A stretch of DNA of 13,091 nucleotides from positions 1-13,091 of the forward strand of contig JAGXLE010000013.1 of assembly GCA_018334855.1 (NCBI GenBank), in the 5' to 3' direction. The notes below the pieces were generated by a model. That model did no database searches and was not told the origin of the DNA. It worked only from the letters and a program-made list of their open reading frames with translations. This DNA is from Desulfobacterales bacterium (lineage in GTDB: Bacteria; Desulfobacterota; Desulfobacteria; Desulfobacterales; Desulfosalsimonadaceae). The translations under genes were made by a program, and so were the position numbers. Of this stretch, positions 1 through 6,197 are shown one piece after another (the first letter of the stretch is position 1; each line of letters begins with the position of its first letter).

Positions 1-746
1 CAATTGATGACGAAAATGTCGCGGAGATCCAGAGTATTGCAAAACAGCAGCATGAAAACGGGGCAGACTTTATTGACGTCAATGCCGGAACCTTTGTGGG
101 AAAGGAAGACCGGTACATGAAATGGCTGATTTCCACCGTGCAGCAAGCCGTGGATACGCCGTGCTGCATTGACAGCCCGGATCCCAAGGTGGTGGAGGCC
201 GCACTGGAGCTGCACAAGGGAACCCCCATGATCAACTCCATTTCCCTGGAAAAGGAGCGCTGGGATGCGCTGCTGCCGTTGATTTCCGGGTCGGATCTCA
301 AGGTGATCGCGCTGTGCATGAGCGATTCCGGGATGCCGGAGTCAAAAGACGACCGGCTTTCCATTGCCAGCGACCTGGTCAACGGCCTGGTCAAAAACAA
401 TGTGCCGGTGGAAAACATATACGTGGATCCGCTTGTACAGCCGATATCTACAAATGATAGCTACGGCATGGAATTTATGAATGCTGTGGAGGCGATCATG
501 GCCGAGTTTCCCGGGGTGCACACCATCTGCGGCCTGTCCAATATCTCCTACGGCCTGCCTGAGCGCAAACTGCTCAACCAGACGTTTGTGGTCATGGCCA
601 TATGCAAGGGACTCGACAGTGCCATCATCAATCCCTTGGACCGCAGGATGGTGGCCAACATTTACGCCGCAGAAACCCTGGCCGGCCGGGATGAATACTG
701 CAGCAACTACCTGATGGCCTATAGGGAGCAGAAACTGGAACTGTAA
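1..746 (+). CDS. Methyltetrahydrofolate:corrinoid methyltransferase (AcsE-like), 5' end missing
   Basis: Open frame from the window edge (first whole codon at 3) to the TAA at 746, giving 247 visible residues. By recall of the Moorella AcsE sequence, about 20 N-terminal residues lie upstream; the internal GTG at 96 is not the start, because the frame upstream of it is already family-like (GADFIDVNAG at about residues 20-29). The protein has the pterin-binding TIM-barrel pattern: the DVNAG strand, CIDSPDP (55-61), MINSIS (76-81), VDPL (141-144) and GLSNISYG (177-184), which match the barrel strands that bind methyl-THF in AcsE. The family moves the methyl group from methyl-THF to the cobalamin of a corrinoid protein, as in the methyl branch of the acetyl-CoA pathway. 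The actual partner is not visible, so a glycine-betaine type (MtgA-like) role remains possible. Dihydropteroate synthase is a likely mis-annotation. Confidence 0.85.
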   Translation, partial: IDDENVAEIQSIAKQQHENGADFIDVNAGTFVGKEDRYMKWLISTVQQAVDTPCCIDSPDPKVVEAALELHKGTPMINSISLEKERWDALLPLISGSDLKVIALCMSDSGMPESKDDRLSIASDLVNGLVKNNVPVENIYVDPLVQPISTNDSYGMEFMNAVEAIMAEFPGVHTICGLSNISYGLPERKLLNQTFVVMAICKGLDSAIINPLDRRMVANIYAAETLAGRDEYCSNYLMAYREQKLEL

Positions 747-766
747 AAGTAAAAGCACGAAATTTG

Positions 767-803
767 AAATCCGGAACTAGAAACAAATTCGAGTTTCGGA
801 TTT
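767..803. repeat. A/T-rich inverted repeat in the spacer before serA
   Basis: The arms 767-778 and 792-803 pair over 12 positions with one G-U, enclosing a 13-base loop. Only three T follow the right arm, so it is a poor intrinsic terminator for the methyltransferase gene. The surrounding words (a CGAAATTTGAAATCC-like stretch, then ACAAATTCGAGTTTCGG) resemble a repetitive intergenic motif I associate with Desulfobacterota genomes; that association is from memory, not a search. It may be a small dispersed repeat. I see no convincing sigma70 promoter for serA in 747-886. Confidence 0.45.
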
Positions 804-831
804 ATGGGTGGATCGGCGAAAAGAGTTGATC

Positions 832-861
832 GAAACCCTGTGACCTGTGAGAACAGGTTTC
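832..861 (+). promoter_or_regulatory. Leader hairpin region just upstream of serA
   Basis: A tandem CCTGTGA (837-843 and 844-850) is followed by ACAGG (853-857). The ACAGG can pair with either copy. One hairpin is 843-848 with 853-858, a 6-bp stem closed by a GAGA loop; the other is 832-841 with 853-861, with one bulge. They exclude each other and end about 16 bases before the Shine-Dalgarno. No run of T follows, so this is not a simple terminator. Any regulatory role is speculative. Confidence 0.25.
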
Positions 862-876
862 CAAATTTGAAACTAT

Positions 877-882
877 GGGAGG
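877..882 (+). promoter_or_regulatory. Shine-Dalgarno that fixes the serA start
   Basis: GGGAGG lies four bases before the ATG at 887. It overlaps the in-frame upstream ATG at 875, which has no such site of its own, so 887 is the preferred start. Confidence 0.75.
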
Positions 883-886
883 AACT

Positions 887-2479
887 ATGAGTTATAAGGT
901 ACTGGTTAGTGACAAGCTGGGTGACGCCGGCGTCAATCTCTTTGAGCAGGAGGAGGGCATTGAGGTTGATGTCAAAACCGACCTGTCAGACGAGCAGTTA
1001 AAGGAGATCATCGGGGATTACGACGCCCTGGCCGTGCGCAGCGGCACCAAGGTAACCAAGGAATTGCTTGAGTCTGCCGGCAACCTGAAGGCCATCGGCC
1101 GGGCCGGCATCGGGGTGGACAACATTGACGTGGACGAGGCCACCCGCCGGGGCATCATTGTCATGAACACGCCCGGCGGCAATGTGGTGACCACCGCGGA
1201 ACATGCCATCTCCATGATGATGGCGCTGACCCGGAACATTCCGCAGGGCACGGCGTCTTTAAAGGACGGCCGGTGGGACAAGAAAAAGCTTCAGGGCAGG
1301 GAAATCATGAACAAGACCCTGGGTGTGATCGGTTTCGGCAAGATAGGTTCCATTGTTGCCAATCGCGCCCGCGGGCTGAAAATGAACGTGGTGGTCTATG
1401 ACCCCGTTGTTACGCCGGAAAACATTAAAAAGGAGAAATGTGAGCCTGTCGGCTTAAATGAACTCTATGAACGCTCCGACTATATTACCATCCATGTGCC
1501 CAAGATCAAAAAGACCACCAATATGATCGACAAGGATGCCTTTGCGAAAATGAAGGACGGGGTCATGCTGATTCACTGCGCCCGGGGCGGCATCGTGGAT
1601 GAGGATGCCCTTTATGACGCGTTGAAAATGGGAAAAGTCGGCGGTGCGGCACTCGACGTGTTCACCGAGGAGCCGCCGCCTGAAGGCTTTAAGCTCTTTG
1701 AGTTCGATAATGTGATCTGCACCCCCCACCTCGGGGCATCCACGGCGGAGGCGCAGACCAACGTTGCCGTAGACATTGCCCATCAGCTCATCGGTTATTT
1801 AAAGGACGAAACCATCAAGAACGCGGTAAACGTTCCCTCTGTATCAGGCAAGGTGTTAGAAGAACTCGATCCGTTTATCAGGATGGCCGATCGGATAGGA
1901 AGGATGCTTGCCCAGCTTTCCGACGGGCATATCCGGTCGGTTGAAATAGATTATGACGGTGATTTCGGAGACCATGATCTTTCGCCGGTTCGCACGGCGG
2001 TCCTGTGCGGGATGCTTGAACCGCTGGTCCTCGATGACGTCAATGCGGTCAACGCGCCTTATCTTGCAAAGGAAAAGGGAATAAAAGTTCTGGAGTCATC
2101 AAGCGGTGATGCCCAGGAATTTATAAACCTGATTACTGTTACGGTAAAGACAGAAAAAGAAACCAACGTGGTATCAGGGACCCTGTTTGGCAAAAGCGAT
2201 CCGCGAATAGTGCGGATAAACGATTTCCGCCTTGAAATGCGGCCGGAAGGCTATCTTACCCTTATACAGAACATGGATATCCCCGGCGAGATAGGAAGCA
2301 TCGGCACCATTCTCGGCGACAGCAAAATCAATATCGCCCGCATGACCGTCGGACAGGAGGAGCCTGAAGGCGAGCGCAATATAGTTTTCCTGCGAACCGA
2401 CACCCCCCTGACCAAAGATGTGCTGCAGAGACTGGAAAACTATCCAAGGACCAGGCAGGTTATTTACATGGACCTGTAA
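887..2479 (+). CDS. serA: D-3-phosphoglycerate dehydrogenase, long form with C-terminal ACT domain
   Basis: This 530-residue enzyme oxidises 3-phosphoglycerate to 3-phosphohydroxypyruvate with NAD, the first committed step of serine synthesis in the cytosol. The substrate-binding 2-hydroxyacid dehydrogenase halves cover about 1-100 and 285-315. The Rossmann domain between them carries GFGKIG at 149-154. The catalytic residues are R233 in CARGGIVDE, E262 in the EEPPP stretch and H281 in TPHLGAS. An intervening allosteric (ASB) domain spans about 320-455, and an ACT domain, the usual site of serine feedback, spans about 456-530. Length and order match the long form seen in Bacillus, mycobacteria and many Desulfobacterota, not the 410-residue E. 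coli type. All key residues are present. The gene stands alone on its strand and ends at a strong terminator. Serine made here feeds the one-carbon pool used by the upstream methyltransferase, but a shared operon is not shown. Confidence 0.97.
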   Translation: MSYKVLVSDKLGDAGVNLFEQEEGIEVDVKTDLSDEQLKEIIGDYDALAVRSGTKVTKELLESAGNLKAIGRAGIGVDNIDVDEATRRGIIVMNTPGGNVVTTAEHAISMMMALTRNIPQGTASLKDGRWDKKKLQGREIMNKTLGVIGFGKIGSIVANRARGLKMNVVVYDPVVTPENIKKEKCEPVGLNELYERSDYITIHVPKIKKTTNMIDKDAFAKMKDGVMLIHCARGGIVDEDALYDALKMGKVGGAALDVFTEEPPPEGFKLFEFDNVICTPHLGASTAEAQTNVAVDIAHQLIGYLKDETIKNAVNVPSVSGKVLEELDPFIRMADRIGRMLAQLSDGHIRSVEIDYDGDFGDHDLSPVRTAVLCGMLEPLVLDDVNAVNAPYLAKEKGIKVLESSSGDAQEFINLITVTVKTEKETNVVSGTLFGKSDPRIVRINDFRLEMRPEGYLTLIQNMDIPGEIGSIGTILGDSKINIARMTVGQEEPEGERNIVFLRTDTPLTKDVLQRLENYPRTRQVIYMDL

Positions 2480-2490
2480 AATATTAAACA

Positions 2491-2525
2491 AAAAAGGGGC
2501 AAGACCAAAGGTCTTGCCCCTTTTT
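2491..2525. terminator. Bidirectional intrinsic terminator between serA and the F0 operon
   Basis: An 11-bp perfect G/C-rich stem (2496-2506 with 2510-2520, GGGGCAAGACC and its complement) has an AAA loop and is flanked by A5 on the left and T5 on the right. Read from either strand it is a hairpin followed by a U run, so it serves serA (stop at 2479) and the convergent ATP synthase cluster (stop at 2549). Confidence 0.92.
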
Positions 2526-2548
2526 GCTTTGCCGAGCTATTTTTTTAT

Positions 2549-3151
2549 CTATCCTGCTATTTTGTTAACGTTGTCTATATATAGATTAAGCATGTTGCGC
2601 TGGTCTTCATCCGTGATTTCTCTGGGGAGCATATCAAGTGCTATCGTGCCTGCCTTGTCCGCGGTTTCGTCCAGCAACTGCCGGCGGGCCTGTGCAATTC
2701 TGCTGGCGGCTCTTTTCTTTTCTGTTTCCAGCAGCTTTCTGCTTTGTTCATTGGCCTGATCGATTATTTGCTGCTTTTTCCGCCTGCCCTCCTCGATGAT
2801 ACGGGACTTGATTTTTTCAAATCTTTCGGTGCTTTCCTGAATCTGGCGCCTGGTTTCCTCGATCTCGTCTTCAACTTCTTTTTTGCGTTTTTCCAGCCTG
2901 TCAAGCTCGCCGGAAACCTGGTTTTTGCGGTTTGCCAGAAAGTTTTTAAATGGCTGGCGGCCGTAGCGGTAAATCAGAAACATCAGGATGAAAAAATTCA
3001 CCCATCGCATGATGATGTCATAAGTCGGCCTCCAGTCCGCAGAAGTCTCCGAGGCAAATGCCGGGCTGTGCATTACAAGCAGCACTGCTGCAATGACGGG
3101 CAGGAGCCTTAAAAAAGCTTTAATGTTTTTTTTCATCAACTCGCTATTCAC
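2549..3151 (-). CDS. atpF: ATP synthase F0 subunit b, with N-terminal signal-like segment
   Basis: This is a 200-residue peripheral-stalk subunit. The stalk holds the F1 head static against the a subunit. A membrane segment lies at about 48-64, followed by the family-typical YRYGRQPFKNFLANRK turn and a long highly charged coiled coil at about 76-170. Unusually, the protein starts with a lysine-rich then hydrophobic stretch ending in SPAFAS (29-34), which looks like a cleavable signal peptide ahead of the normal membrane anchor. I chose the GTG at 3151 because CGGAGG lies about eight bases upstream; it overlaps the end of the b' gene by eight bases. An ATG five codons in (3136) would start exactly at the MKK of the signal-like segment and is a fair alternative. 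It is the last gene of the cluster, and no delta subunit or F1 gene follows before the terminator. Confidence 0.92.
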   Translation of the reverse strand: MNSELMKKNIKAFLRLLPVIAAVLLVMHSPAFASETSADWRPTYDIIMRWVNFFILMFLIYRYGRQPFKNFLANRKNQVSGELDRLEKRKKEVEDEIEETRRQIQESTERFEKIKSRIIEEGRRKKQQIIDQANEQSRKLLETEKKRAASRIAQARRQLLDETADKAGTIALDMLPREITDEDQRNMLNLYIDNVNKIAG

Positions 3152-3602
3152 GGGCCAGCCTCCGATCGAGAATTTTTTCCATCATGTTGACGGCAAGCTG
3201 ATTTGCTTCTTCCTCCAGGGTTTTTCTGGCCTCGGCAATCTGATTGTTGACAAAAGTTTCGTTTTCTTCCCTGATGGATTCAATTTCTTTCCGGGATTGG
3301 GCCAGAATTTCTTTGGCTTCGTCCGAGCCCTCGTTTTCAATTTTTATCTTGTGCCCGGTGGCTTCATTAACGGCTGCTTTTTTATTCTCTTCAAGCTGGT
3401 TATACAGATCCGTTAGTCTGGTTTTCGATTCTTTAATCTCCCGGCCGAGGTTTGCGATTTTTTCATTGCGCTGGTGCATCACATTCTGAAGGGGGCGGAA
3501 CATGATGCGGTTTATTAAAAACAGGAAAATCAAAAACGAGATCAATTCAACAATCATCGTCGCATTAATATTGATCATTGAGACTGTGCTGACGATTTCC
3601 AT
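3144..3602 (-). CDS. atpF': ATP synthase F0 subunit b' (second peripheral-stalk subunit)
   Basis: This 152-residue protein has one N-terminal membrane helix (about 16-33) with no signal-like extension, then the RPLQNVMHQRNEKI hinge and a charged helix running to the end. It would pair with the b subunit encoded just downstream to form a heterodimeric stalk, as in Desulfobacterota, cyanobacteria and purple bacteria. The start is an ATG with CGGAGGT about nine bases upstream. Its stop overlaps the start of the b gene by eight bases, which suggests translational coupling and a 1:1 ratio. Confidence 0.93.
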   Translation of the reverse strand: MEIVSTVSMININATMIVELISFLIFLFLINRIMFRPLQNVMHQRNEKIANLGREIKESKTRLTDLYNQLEENKKAAVNEATGHKIKIENEGSDEAKEILAQSRKEIESIREENETFVNNQIAEARKTLEEEANQLAVNMMEKILDRRLARE

Positions 3603-3623
3603 ATAAAACGACCTCCGGAGAGT

Positions 3624-3872
3624 TTATACAACAAAGAGCAGCAGCAGTGCGACAACCAGAGAATAAATCCCCGTAGATTCCGAGACGGCCTGGCCGACAA
3701 GCATTGTCCGGGTTAAAAGACCAGCCTCGCCGGGATTTTTGCCGATCGCTTCGCAAGCCTTTGACCCAACTAGCCCTTCACCGACGCCGGGACCGATAGC
3801 GCCAAGCCCCATTGCAAGGCCTGCACCCAGTAATGATGCCGCTTTGACGAGTTCCGCGCCTTCAATTGCCAT
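3624..3872 (-). CDS. atpE: ATP synthase F0 subunit c, single hairpin, sodium-type two-carboxylate motif
   Basis: This 82-residue rotor-ring subunit has two membrane helices (about 8-42 and 52-80) joined by a polar loop, KNPGEAG (45-51), which contacts the F1 central stalk. The ion site is readable directly: E32 in GVGEG, then Q61, V63, E65, S66, T67 and Y70 in [12 protein letters not shown]65-S66-T67 with Y70 is the signature of sodium-binding rings such as Ilyobacter tartaricus. E32 instead of Gln is the variant reported for the two-carboxylate sodium rotor of Fusobacterium nucleatum, and the numbering here matches exactly. It has the best Shine-Dalgarno of the cluster, which fits the high copy number of c. 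It lies 48 bases after the fused four-hairpin c gene and 21 bases before b'. Sodium use is inferred from residues only. Confidence 0.95.
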   Translation of the reverse strand: MAIEGAELVKAASLLGAGLAMGLGAIGPGVGEGLVGSKACEAIGKNPGEAGLLTRTMLVGQAVSESTGIYSLVVALLLLFVV

Positions 3873-3877
3873 TTTTT

Positions 3878-3885
3878 CCTCCTTT
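3878..3885 (-). promoter_or_regulatory. Strong Shine-Dalgarno of the single-hairpin c gene
   Basis: AAAGGAGG on the minus strand lies five bases before the ATG at 3872. The fused c gene upstream has only a weak GCAGG about 13 bases ahead of its start. This suggests that more single-hairpin subunit is made than fused subunit from the same message. Confidence 0.7.
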
Positions 3886-3920
3886 ATATTGGTTTGATAT
3901 ATCAGTTTGAATTTACGCCT

Positions 3921-4895
3921 TTAAATGACAAAAATTAAAACCAGGCTCACCACCATTGCATATATGGCAGTGGACTGAGAAACCGCCTGACCCACAAGCA
4001 TGGTCCGGGTCAACCCGCCTGTGTTTTCGAGATTTCTGGCTACCCACCGGACAGCCTGCTCTGCTGTTAACCCATTGCCGAGTCCCGGTCCGATACCGCC
4101 GAATCCCATGCAGATACCGGCTCCCAAGGGCGCCATGGCGGCGCTCAGGGCGGCAGATTCCGGAAAAGCGCTGAAAATAAGAATAAAGCTGATCAAAAGT
4201 CCGAAAATCGCCGGGGTTTGTGAGACGGCCTGTCCAACGAGCATGGTTGTGGTAACATTTCCAACGGATACGGGCTGCCTGGCAATGCCTTCGCAGCTGG
4301 CACCCGCGGCAAGGCCTCCGCCGGCTCCTGATCCGATGGCCGCAAGTCCGGTACTGAGCCCGGCGCCCAACAGGGCGGCCCAGGTTGGAGCCAGGGGCAT
4401 GCTGCTAAAATCCGTGAACATGAGCAGAAGTGCGACCACCATGGCAAAAATTGCCGGAGTCTGGCAGACGGCGGACCCGATTAGCATATTGGTGGTCAAT
4501 GTGCCGGAAACAGCAGGCTGCCGGGCAATCCCCAGGCAGGCCTGGCCTGCGGGAAATCCTGCCCCCACCCCTGAACCGATGGCCCCGAATCCCATGCTGA
4601 GCCCGGCGGCAAGAACGGCCGAGGCCTTTAGTAAATAGGGAGCGCCCGGATCCAAAAAAAGCAGGAGAACGGCAACAACCAATGCAAAAATTGCTGCTGA
4701 TTCAGCAATTGCCTGGCCGACCAGCATATTTTTAAAAATGTCGCCCGATTTTTCCGGTCTTGATGACAGCCCTTCGTTTGCAAGACCGGCGGTATAACCC
4801 TCTCCAAGGGCCGCGCCGATCGCGCCGAAACCCATGGCAAGCCCGCCTGCTGAAAATGTAGCCACCTGAATCCATGTTGCGGTATCGAATGACAT
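3921..4895 (-). CDS. atpE: Four-hairpin fused F0 subunit c with only one ion-binding carboxylate
   Basis: This 324-residue membrane protein is made of four consecutive F-type c hairpins (eight helices) at about residues 1-82, 83-162, 163-243 and 244-324. Each has the glycine-rich first helix (GAIGxGxGxG type), a polar loop (RPEKSG, RQPAVSG, RQPVSVG, RNLENTG) and a second helix around MLVGQAVxQ. At the essential position hairpin 1 has E65, but hairpins 2-4 have Q145, Q226 and Q307 (codons cag, caa, cag). At the second-carboxylate position they read E32, A112, G193 and N274. By hand count hairpin 4 is identical to the single-hairpin c at about 40 of 73 positions, so the array looks derived from an F-type c, not from a V-type one. 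The gene starts two bases after the atpB stop with a weak Shine-Dalgarno, suggesting coupling. I infer that it is a minor rotor component lowering ion sites per turn; an assembly role cannot be excluded. Confidence 0.93.
   Translation of the reverse strand: MSFDTATWIQVATFSAGGLAMGFGAIGAALGEGYTAGLANEGLSSRPEKSGDIFKNMLVGQAIAESAAIFALVVAVLLLFLDPGAPYLLKASAVLAAGLSMGFGAIGSGVGAGFPAGQACLGIARQPAVSGTLTTNMLIGSAVCQTPAIFAMVVALLLMFTDFSSMPLAPTWAALLGAGLSTGLAAIGSGAGGGLAAGASCEGIARQPVSVGNVTTTMLVGQAVSQTPAIFGLLISFILIFSAFPESAALSAAMAPLGAGICMGFGGIGPGLGNGLTAEQAVRWVARNLENTGGLTRTMLVGQAVSQSTAIYAMVVSLVLIFVI
3924..4895 (-). repeat. Tandem c-hairpin repeat, four units of about 81 codons
   Basis: The units on the minus strand are 4895-4650, 4649-4410, 4409-4167 and 4166-3924. 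The second-helix positions E65, Q145, Q226 and Q307 are spaced 80, 81 and 81 residues apart. Linkers at about 81-92, 161-172 and 241-252 join the end of one hairpin to the start of the next and would lie on the outer (periplasmic) face. Units are diverged at DNA level, so the duplication is old and not an assembly artefact. Confidence 0.9.
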
Positions 4896-4897
4896 GG

Positions 4898-5572
4898 CTA
4901 TTTAACCTGCACTGAAATATAGACCAAAGTTAGCATTGTAAAAACAAAAGCCTGGATTGCACCGATGAAAATAAAGAAAAACCCTATAAGAAAAGGCGGC
5001 AGTACCAAGCTTAAAGTCAGGTAAGAAACCACAAGCACTATTATGTCTCCGCCCATGATGTTTCCAAACAGACGAAAGGAGATGGAAATAACCTTGGATA
5101 GTTCCCCTATTACGTTTAGCGGCATCATGAAAAATATCGGCTGAAAATAGGCTTTGATGTAAGCCTTAAACCCCTTTTCCCTGATTCCCACGTAATGGGC
5201 TATAACAAATCCCATGATCCCCATGCTGAGAGTGGTGTTCAGATCGCTTGTCGGCTCGCCCAGGTGGGGAAAAATGCCCAGAATATTACAAAACAGCAGA
5301 AACATGAACAAGGCGCAGATAAGCGGGGCGTATTTGCGGGCCAGCCTTTTGTCTAGTGCATCTTCTGTCAGCCCGTAGAACTGTTCAATAAACAGTTCGC
5401 CGATATTTTGAAAGATTCCCGGTACAATGGACCTGTTCCGTTTTGCTATATACCCGAAGATAAGCAGGCAGATAATGACAATCCATGTCCAGGAAATGAC
5501 TTCAAGGTTAAATCTCAATTCATAACCGAAAGCCGTGACAACCAGCTGATGTATTTTACCGAGTTCTTCCAT
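4898..5572 (-). CDS. atpB: ATP synthase F0 subunit a
   Basis: This 224-residue stator channel subunit carries ions to and from the c ring. Hydrophobic segments lie at about 26-44, 82-102, 113-130, 145-160 and 175-220. The essential arginine is R167 in the family motif SFRLFGNIMGGD (165-176), preceded by GELSKVIS, which faces the c-ring carboxylate. LGIFPHLGEPTSDLNTTL (98-115) is the usual conserved loop. Length is on the short side but normal for this group. The ATG at 5572 is nine bases after the atpI stop; no strong Shine-Dalgarno is visible, so coupling to atpI is likely. Its stop is two bases from the fused c start. Confidence 0.96.
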   Translation of the reverse strand: MEELGKIHQLVVTAFGYELRFNLEVISWTWIVIICLLIFGYIAKRNRSIVPGIFQNIGELFIEQFYGLTEDALDKRLARKYAPLICALFMFLLFCNILGIFPHLGEPTSDLNTTLSMGIMGFVIAHYVGIREKGFKAYIKAYFQPIFFMMPLNVIGELSKVISISFRLFGNIMGGDIIVLVVSYLTLSLVLPPFLIGFFFIFIGAIQAFVFTMLTLVYISVQVK

Positions 5573-5581
5573 GGCGTTTTT

Positions 5582-6004
5582 TTAAAGCAACTGAGTTTTT
5601 CGGAATTTCATCTGAATTAGGTTAACTATATGTTCGGTTAATATCACCAATTGTATCATAAAAAGGCCGCAGACAGTCGCAGCCAGATTAAACTGGGAAA
5701 GCTTAATTGAGAGCGCAAGCGGTATAGCCATCAGCGCATATCTGCCGAATATGGAGACAAAGGAGATACCTGTTGATCTGCGTCGGTTGTGGCCGATGCG
5801 CATGGGCAGGGTTTCGCCCATAATAATGAAATTGGCGATGCTGAAAACGGCCCCCAGGATCAATCCTTTGCCCAGGGGCTTAAAAGCCAGTATGAAACAG
5901 ACAATCGCGATAACAACTGCGATTGTCAATGCAAGCGAGCAATATTTTTTTTCGGTCTCTCTGATTGCTTCCAATGTTTTAATCGGTCCGGTTGTCAGTA
6001 TCAA
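5582..6004 (-). CDS. atpI: ATP synthase accessory subunit I
   Basis: This 140-residue small membrane protein has four hydrophobic segments (about 21-41, 46-66, 83-101, 106-130), fitting the ATP-synt_I family. AtpI aids c-ring assembly and, in sodium ATP synthases, stabilises the ring; with AtpZ it has also been linked to divalent cation uptake. The start is a TTG at 6004. A TAG lies in frame only two codons upstream and there is no early ATG, so TTG (or the CTG two codons later) must be used; AGAGG is about four bases upstream. A chaperone of this kind is meaningful here because two different c proteins follow. Confidence 0.85.
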   Translation of the reverse strand: MILTTGPIKTLEAIRETEKKYCSLALTIAVVIAIVCFILAFKPLGKGLILGAVFSIANFIIMGETLPMRIGHNRRRSTGISFVSIFGRYALMAIPLALSIKLSQFNLAATVCGLFMIQLVILTEHIVNLIQMKFRKTQLL

Positions 6005-6102
6005 AGGCCTCTATCATCCGGGAGCAGGTGACAACGACCCTCTAAATAGCTTTTTGCCGCGTTTTTTTGTATAACGCCAGGCTGCGATTTAAATAAAGTC
6101 AC

Positions 6103-6132
6103 CTCATAACAGATGAATTGTTTGACCGTCAA
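6103..6132 (-). promoter_or_regulatory. Putative sigma70 promoter for atpI-atpB-c-c-b'-b
   Basis: On the minus strand TTGACG (6132-6127) is followed after 18 bases by TATGAG (6108-6103). The -35 box lies inside an 11-base near-palindrome, TTGACGGTCAA (6122-6132). It lies in the 193-base gap between the atpZ-like gene and atpI, which otherwise holds no gene that I can see. Confidence 0.45.
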
Positions 6133-6197
6133 GCAAATATTTGAATTTTCTTAATCTTTTAAAATAACAGGGGAATCCGCATATGAGCCGAGCTGTT

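Noticed and set aside
1..746. Dihydropteroate synthase (folP)
   Set aside because: The pterin-binding barrel is shared, but the CIDSPDP, MINS and GLSNISYG wording follows methyltetrahydrofolate methyltransferases more closely.
342..758. A 138-codon open frame on the minus strand
   Set aside because: It is antisense to the methyltransferase gene and has a composition without domain signs.
767..803. Intrinsic terminator of the methyltransferase gene
   Set aside because: The stem is A/T-rich and only three T follow, unlike the clear terminator at 2491-2525.
4000..4638. A 212-codon open frame on the plus strand
   Set aside because: It lies wholly antisense to the four-hairpin c gene, is proline- and alanine-rich with no domain, and arises from the repeated G/C-rich helix codons.
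3924..4650. Independent translation of hairpins 3 or 4 from internal ATG codons in the fused c gene
   Set aside because: The in-frame ATGs before hairpins 3 and 4 have no good ribosome site, and hairpin 2 has no suitable start, so a single polyprotein-like chain is the simpler reading.
5979..6017. A 13-codon reading frame overlapping the atpI start
   Set aside because: It has no ribosome site and a length too small to support; kept only as a note because atpI itself needs a TTG start.
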